A stretch of DNA of 52,806 nt from Pseudomonadota bacterium (GTDB lineage: Bacteria > Pseudomonadota > Alphaproteobacteria > Caulobacterales > Caulobacteraceae). The DNA lies in contig JAEXZS010000021.1 in the NCBI GenBank assembly GCA_023451375.1, positions 1-52,806 of the forward strand, in the 5' to 3' direction. Every line of letters starts with the position of its first letter. The stretch's first letter is position 1. The notes beneath the pieces are model-generated. The model was not told where the DNA came from, ran no database searches, and saw only the letters and a list, made by a program, of their open reading frames with translations. Shown in pieces: positions 48,120 to 52,806 of this stretch. A program made the translations under genes and the position numbers.

Positions 48120-49019
48120 TCAGTCCAGCTTCAGCGCCTCGGCCAGCAGCTTGGCCTCGGCAGCGCGGCTGGAGCCGGCGCGCCAGGCGACGACGATCTC
48201 GCGCTTGGGCGGCGTGTCGCCCGCCAGGGTCTCGAAGGCGCGGACGGCCACGGAGGGATTGTCCGCCAGTCCCGCTTGCACCGCCATCCGGGGCAGGAAG
48301 GATACGCCCAGGCCGGAACCGACCATCTGCACCAGGGTGTGCAGGCTGGTGGCGGCGAAGACGTCGTCGCCGCGCGGCGCCTCGATGTCCAGCGCGGCCA
48401 GGGCGTGGTCGCGCAGACAGTGGCCGTCCTCCAGCAGGATCAGGTCCTCGGATTTCAATGAGCCGGGCCGGATCGGGCCGGGCGCCGCCAGGGGGTGGTC
48501 GTGCGGGGCGGCGGCCATGATCTCGTCGTCGCCGATGCGGGCGTGCTCGATGCCGCCGGCGTCATAGGGCAGGGCGATGACGGCGGCGTCGAGGTGCCCG
48601 GCCTTCAGCGCCCCGATCAGGCGCGGCGTCAGGTCCTCGCGAATGAACAGGCGCAGGTTGGGATATTCGGCCTTCACGTGCGGCAGTTTGGCCGGCAGCA
48701 GGAAGGGCGCGACCGTGGGAATGACGCCCAGGCGGAACCGGCCCGACAGGGGGCGCCCGGCGTTCCGGGCCGCCTCGACCAGATCCTCGGTGCGGGCCAG
48801 CACGTCCTCGGCCCGGCGCACGGCCTCGGCCCCCACCGCCGTCATCATGACGGCGCCTCGCGTGCGCTCGACCACGGGCGCGCCCAGGATGCGCTCCAGC
48901 TCCCGCACCCCGGCGCTCAGCGCGGGCTGGCTGACGTGGGCCGCCTCGGCCGCGCGGGAGAAGCTGCCGTGTTCGGCCAGGAGTTTGAGGTACTGGAGCT
49001 GTCGCAGGGTGGGGAGCAT
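48120..49019 (-). CDS. LysR-family regulator, OxyR-like
   Basis: 299 residues. N-terminal winged helix (LPTLRQLQYLKLLAEHGSFSRAAEAAHVSQPALSAG-type, partly quoted) and a substrate-binding domain with LLEDGHCLRDHAL, the OxyR peroxide-sensing segment. Cys201 corresponds to E. coli Cys199, but the second redox cysteine, expected nine residues on, is Leu210. The only possible disulfide partner is therefore absent. No catalase or peroxidase gene is adjacent. Confidence 0.85.
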   Translation of the reverse strand: MLPTLRQLQYLKLLAEHGSFSRAAEAAHVSQPALSAGVRELERILGAPVVERTRGAVMMTAVGAEAVRRAEDVLARTEDLVEAARNAGRPLSGRFRLGVIPTVAPFLLPAKLPHVKAEYPNLRLFIREDLTPRLIGALKAGHLDAAVIALPYDAGGIEHARIGDDEIMAAAPHDHPLAAPGPIRPGSLKSEDLILLEDGHCLRDHALAALDIEAPRGDDVFAATSLHTLVQMVGSGLGVSFLPRMAVQAGLADNPSVAVRAFETLAGDTPPKREIVVAWRAGSSRAAEAKLLAEALKLD

Positions 49020-49070
49020 GCGGCGCAGATAGGCGCTCGCTATCGCGAAAGCAAAAACAATCGATCGGGC

Positions 49071-49883
49071 TTATTGAATGAGCTCGAGCCTGATTTCGTA
49101 CAGCTTCGGCCAGCGCTTGCCGGTGACAAACAGGCGGCGCGCCTGGGCGTCCCAGGCGACGCCGTTGGCCACGTCGTCGGCGGGGTCGGCGTCGGCTGGA
49201 TACAGGGCCGACAGGTCGATGAAGGCCCTCACCCGCCCGCTCTCGGGATCGATGCGGGCGATGCGGGGCGAGCCCCAGACATTGGCCAGGATCTCCCCGT
49301 CGACCCACTCCAGCTCGTTCAGCCGGTCCAGCGGCCGGCCGTCGGCGGTGACCTGGATCGAACCGGTCTCGGCCAGGGTGTCCGGGTCCAGCAGGCGGAT
49401 GCGGTCGGTGCCGTCGCTCATGATCAGCCGCCGCCCGTCGGTCGTCAGGCCCCAGCCTTCGCCGGCGTAGGTGAAGCCGCCCAGCGGTTCGAAGTCGTCC
49501 GGCCTCCAGATGAAGCCCATCCGGTTGCGCCAGGTCAGGCTGTAGATGCGGCCGTCCAGCGCCGTGGCGCCTTCGCCGAAATAGATCGTCGGCAGGTCGC
49601 GCCGGCGCAGCACCTCGCCGGTTTCCAGCCGCACCTGACGCAGGGTCGAGGGATAGAGGCCGGTCGTCTCGAACAGGGCCCCGTCCAGAATGAACAGCCC
49701 CTGGGTGAAGGCCTCCTCGTCGTGGGGATAGGCGGCCACCACCTGATAGGGCTGGAGCGGGACCTCGGCGGACGCCTGGACGGCGAGCGCCAACCCCAGG
49801 ACCACCCCCAGGACCGGCCCCAGGACCGACCCCAGGACCGGCCCGCCCAGCCACGCCGCCATGTGCGTCGCCGGGCGGGGCAT
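49071..49883 (-). CDS. Glutaminyl-peptide cyclotransferase (bacterial beta-propeller type)
   Basis: 270 residues. A signal peptide with a repetitive core is followed by a five-bladed propeller: YPHDEEAFTQGLFILDGALFE, ETTGLYPSTLRQVRLETG, YFGEGATALDGRIYSLTW, GEGWGLTTDGRRLIMSDGT, RLNELEWVDGEILANVWG. It cyclises N-terminal Gln to pyroglutamate on exported peptides. Start at 49883 lies four bases after the terC stop, so the two are probably co-transcribed; an ATG at 49862 is an alternative. Confidence 0.9.
   Translation of the reverse strand: MPRPATHMAAWLGGPVLGSVLGPVLGVVLGLALAVQASAEVPLQPYQVVAAYPHDEEAFTQGLFILDGALFETTGLYPSTLRQVRLETGEVLRRRDLPTIYFGEGATALDGRIYSLTWRNRMGFIWRPDDFEPLGGFTYAGEGWGLTTDGRRLIMSDGTDRIRLLDPDTLAETGSIQVTADGRPLDRLNELEWVDGEILANVWGSPRIARIDPESGRVRAFIDLSALYPADADPADDVANGVAWDAQARRLFVTGKRWPKLYEIRLELIQ
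49794..49841 (-). repeat. Four 12-bp tandem repeats in the signal peptide of the cyclotransferase
   Basis: The unit CCCCAGGACCGG (plus strand) repeats with small changes at period 12 (AGGACC at 49798, 49810, 49822, 49834). It encodes four-residue steps of the type P-V-L-G, which make up the hydrophobic core of the signal peptide. Confidence 0.8.
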
Positions 49884-49887
49884 GGGA

Positions 49888-50739
49888 TCAGGCCTGCTCG
49901 GCGGCGGCTTCGGCTTCGGCCTTCGTGGCCCGGGCCTCGGCGGCGTTCGCCTCGGCGCGGGCGGCCTCGGCCTTGGTCTTCCGCGTCTGGGCGTTGCGCG
50001 ACAGCATGTTGAGACCCTCGACCAGGGCCGAGAAGGCCATGGCGGCGTAGATATAGCCCTTGGGCACATGCACCCCGAAGCCGTCGGCGATCAGCACCGC
50101 GCCGATCATCAGCAGGAAGCCCAGCGCCAGCATGACGACGGTCGGGTTCTTGTCGATGAAGTTCGCCAGCGGGTCGGCGGCCAGCAGCATGCACAGCACG
50201 GCGAAGACGACGGCGATCATCATGATCGGCACGTGATCGGTCATGCCGACCGCGGTCAGGATGGAGTCGATCGAGAACACCAGGTCCAGCAGGATGATCT
50301 GGAAGATCGCCGAGCCGACGTTGTTGATCACGACGTCCTTCTTGTCCTTCTCCAGAAGGTCGTGGGACGGGGTCGTGTCGACCGAGTGGTGGATCTCCTT
50401 CGTCGCCTTCCACACCAGGAACAGGCCGCCGGCGATCAGGATCAGGTCGCGCCAGCTGAAGGCGGTGTCGAAGCTTTCGCCGGACAGGCCCAGGTCGAAG
50501 ACCGGCGCCGTCAGGCCGACGATCCAGCCGATCGTCGCCAGCAGGCCCAGTCGCATGATCAGGGCCAGGCCGATGCCGATCCGGCGCGTCCGCTGCCGGT
50601 GCTCGGGGGGCAGTTTGTTCGACAGGATGGAGATGAAGATCAGGTTGTCGATCCCCAGCACGACCTCCATGACCACCAGGGTGATCAGGGCCGCCCAGGC
50701 GGCGGGGTCGCTGAAAATGGCGCCGAGGCCTTCGAACAT
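49888..50739 (-). CDS. TerC-family integral membrane protein
   Basis: 283 residues, about seven hydrophobic helices. TerC signature Asp-rich helices: VVLGIDNLIFISILSNKLP and LDLVFSIDSILTAVGM. TerC proteins are linked to tellurite resistance and manganese efflux. The last 35-40 residues are an Ala/Glu/Lys/Arg-rich tail (from about 245) that looks like a coiled coil and is not part of the core family. AGGAAA precedes the ATG. No yybP-ykoY riboswitch was seen upstream. Confidence 0.9.
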   Translation of the reverse strand: MFEGLGAIFSDPAAWAALITLVVMEVVLGIDNLIFISILSNKLPPEHRQRTRRIGIGLALIMRLGLLATIGWIVGLTAPVFDLGLSGESFDTAFSWRDLILIAGGLFLVWKATKEIHHSVDTTPSHDLLEKDKKDVVINNVGSAIFQIILLDLVFSIDSILTAVGMTDHVPIMMIAVVFAVLCMLLAADPLANFIDKNPTVVMLALGFLLMIGAVLIADGFGVHVPKGYIYAAMAFSALVEGLNMLSRNAQTRKTKAEAARAEANAAEARATKAEAEAAAEQA

Positions 50740-50859
50740 TGGATTTCCTATATAAGAGTGAAGCCGTTGGCGTAGCGGCGTCGTCGTTTCCTATCAAGCG
50801 GGCGACCGGGGCGCATGGTCGCACCCCGGCCCGCCGCCCCCAGGCGTCTTCACACAATG

Positions 50860-50888
50860 TTGCGAGCGGCGAAGCCCCGTGCTATCAG
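50860..50888 (+). promoter_or_regulatory. Predicted atp operon promoter
   Basis: TTGCGA, 17 bases, TATCAG within GCTATCAG. It fits both the general -35/-10 pattern (4 of 6 each) and, loosely, the Caulobacter sigma-73 layout with GCTA. It lies about 130 bases before the atpH start, in the 281-base gap shared with divergent terC. Confidence 0.45.
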
Positions 50889-51020
50889 GCGCCCGGCTTG
50901 CGGGGGGCGTGTCCACGGACATGGCCCCTGTCGTGCTTTTTGTAAGCATTTCAAGCTCTTGGCTGGCGCGTGAATCGCCGTCGGCCGCGACCCTTACACT
51001 TCGACGGCGGACCATCATCA

Positions 51021-51575
51021 GTGGCTGACGATTTCAGAACGACGGAAGTCGGTGAACGCTACGCGCAGGCGCTGTTCGACCTGGCGCTGGAAACCGGGCG
51101 TCTGGACGCGGTGCGGGCCGACGTCCTGTCGCTGAAGGCGGCCTGGACCGAGAGCGCCGACCTGCGTCGCCTGGCGACCTCCCCGGTCATCGCCGCCGAC
51201 GATCAGGCCAAGGGGCTGGTCGCCATCGCCGCCAAGGCGAAGTTCGAGAAGAACACCGCCAACTTCCTGGGACTGCTGGCCCAGAACGGCCGCGCCCGCG
51301 ACCTGCCCGCCGTCATCGCCGGCTTCGAGCGGCTGTACGCCAAGCACACGGGCCTGGTCGCCGCCGAGGTGATCTCGGCCCAGCCTCTGGACGCCGAGCA
51401 GCTGGCCGCGATCAAGACCGCCCTGAACAACAGCCTGGGCAAGTCCCCGGAACTGACCGCCCGCGTCGATCCGTCGATCCTGGGCGGCCTGAAGGTCAAG
51501 GTCGGCTCGAAGCTGTTCGACGCCTCGCTGAAGACCAAGCTCGACCAGATGAAATTCGCCCTCAAGCGGGCGTAA
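51021..51575 (+). CDS. atpH: ATP synthase F1 subunit delta
   Basis: Stalk subunit connecting F1 to the b subunits. 184 residues from the GTG at 51021, the family's usual length; a GTG at 50970 would add 17 unusual Arg/Pro-rich residues. N-terminal VGERYAQALFDLALE and C-terminal DPSILGGLKVKVGSKLFDASLKTKLDQM are typical. First gene of the F1 operon, 69 bases before atpA. Confidence 0.95.
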   Translation: MADDFRTTEVGERYAQALFDLALETGRLDAVRADVLSLKAAWTESADLRRLATSPVIAADDQAKGLVAIAAKAKFEKNTANFLGLLAQNGRARDLPAVIAGFERLYAKHTGLVAAEVISAQPLDAEQLAAIKTALNNSLGKSPELTARVDPSILGGLKVKVGSKLFDASLKTKLDQMKFALKRA

Positions 51576-51644
51576 GCCCGCGCCGACAACAAGCATGCAG
51601 CGCGCCTGACCGGCCCGCACCGAAGACGTAGACAGAGAGATCCC

Positions 51645-52806
<1,162 letters not shown>

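Noticed and set aside
50740..50830. yybP-ykoY manganese riboswitch upstream of terC
   Set aside because: Checked on the minus strand; the conserved GGGGAGTA-like and CATACT-like segments are not present.

Overview
The window is high-GC, densely packed alphaproteobacterial DNA. It most likely comes from the Caulobacteraceae, with Brevundimonas the best guess. The grounds are the protein flavour, the KpsF, DUF883/holin and DUF1328 genes, promoter elements that fit Caulobacter-type sigma-73 and EcfG/SigT consensus sequences, and a TTAA-N7-TTTAC site resembling a CtrA box. The genus is inferred from memory of these families; no search was run. I saw no rRNA, tRNA, CRISPR array, insertion sequence or prophage. 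Both ends are cut inside genes: proA on the left and atpA on the right.

Layout. 1-3.7 kb: the end of proA, then a convergent membrane PQQ glucose dehydrogenase. 3.9-12.3 kb: nitrogen assimilation (gltD-gltB, then an ammonium transporter), followed by ubiA. 12.3-19.6 kb: mixed single genes, namely a DUF3298-type lipoprotein, an alpha/beta hydrolase, a membrane protein/Xre regulator pair, an ETF-beta-type lysine methyltransferase, a DJ-1/PfpI protein, a YpfJ-type metallopeptidase, YggT and a 3-hydroxyacyl-CoA dehydrogenase. 19.6-23.7 kb: a DUF418 membrane protein, cobT and a phytase-like lipoprotein. 23.7-27.8 kb: a trehalose operon (otsB, GH15 hydrolase, otsA). 27.9-31.9 kb: a surface-polysaccharide operon (KpsF/KdsD, glycosyltransferase, Wza-type export lipoprotein and an unknown gene). 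31.9-36 kb: small envelope and stress genes plus a lipid kinase/phosphoesterase pair. 36-40.1 kb: fumarylpyruvate (or fumarylacetoacetate) hydrolase and its isomerase, a degenerate aldo/keto reductase, and btuB behind a cobalamin riboswitch. 40.5-46.9 kb: mutS, a glutathione S-transferase and aconitase. 47-48 kb: an Xre/RES toxin-antitoxin module. 48.1-50.7 kb: an OxyR-like regulator, glutaminyl cyclase and TerC. 51-52.8 kb: the start of the atp operon.

The strongest unexpected signal is regulatory. Five perfect copies of the alphaproteobacterial general-stress (EcfG/SigT) promoter pattern GGAAC-N16-CGTT each sit just upstream of a gene and in the right orientation. They precede gcd, a glycine-zipper lipoprotein, a diacylglycerol-kinase/phosphoesterase operon, a DUF1328 membrane peptide and a YqjD/YqjE-like operon. 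Four of them lie within about 3 kb (32.8-35.9 kb), so this segment looks like a general-stress-response island for envelope remodelling.

Other signals: an OxyR-like regulator lacking the second redox cysteine; an AKR-fold protein with its catalytic residues replaced; a repressor/membrane-protein operon with tandem operators over its promoter; and short in-frame tandem repeats at the stop codon of pfpI and inside the signal peptide of the cyclotransferase.
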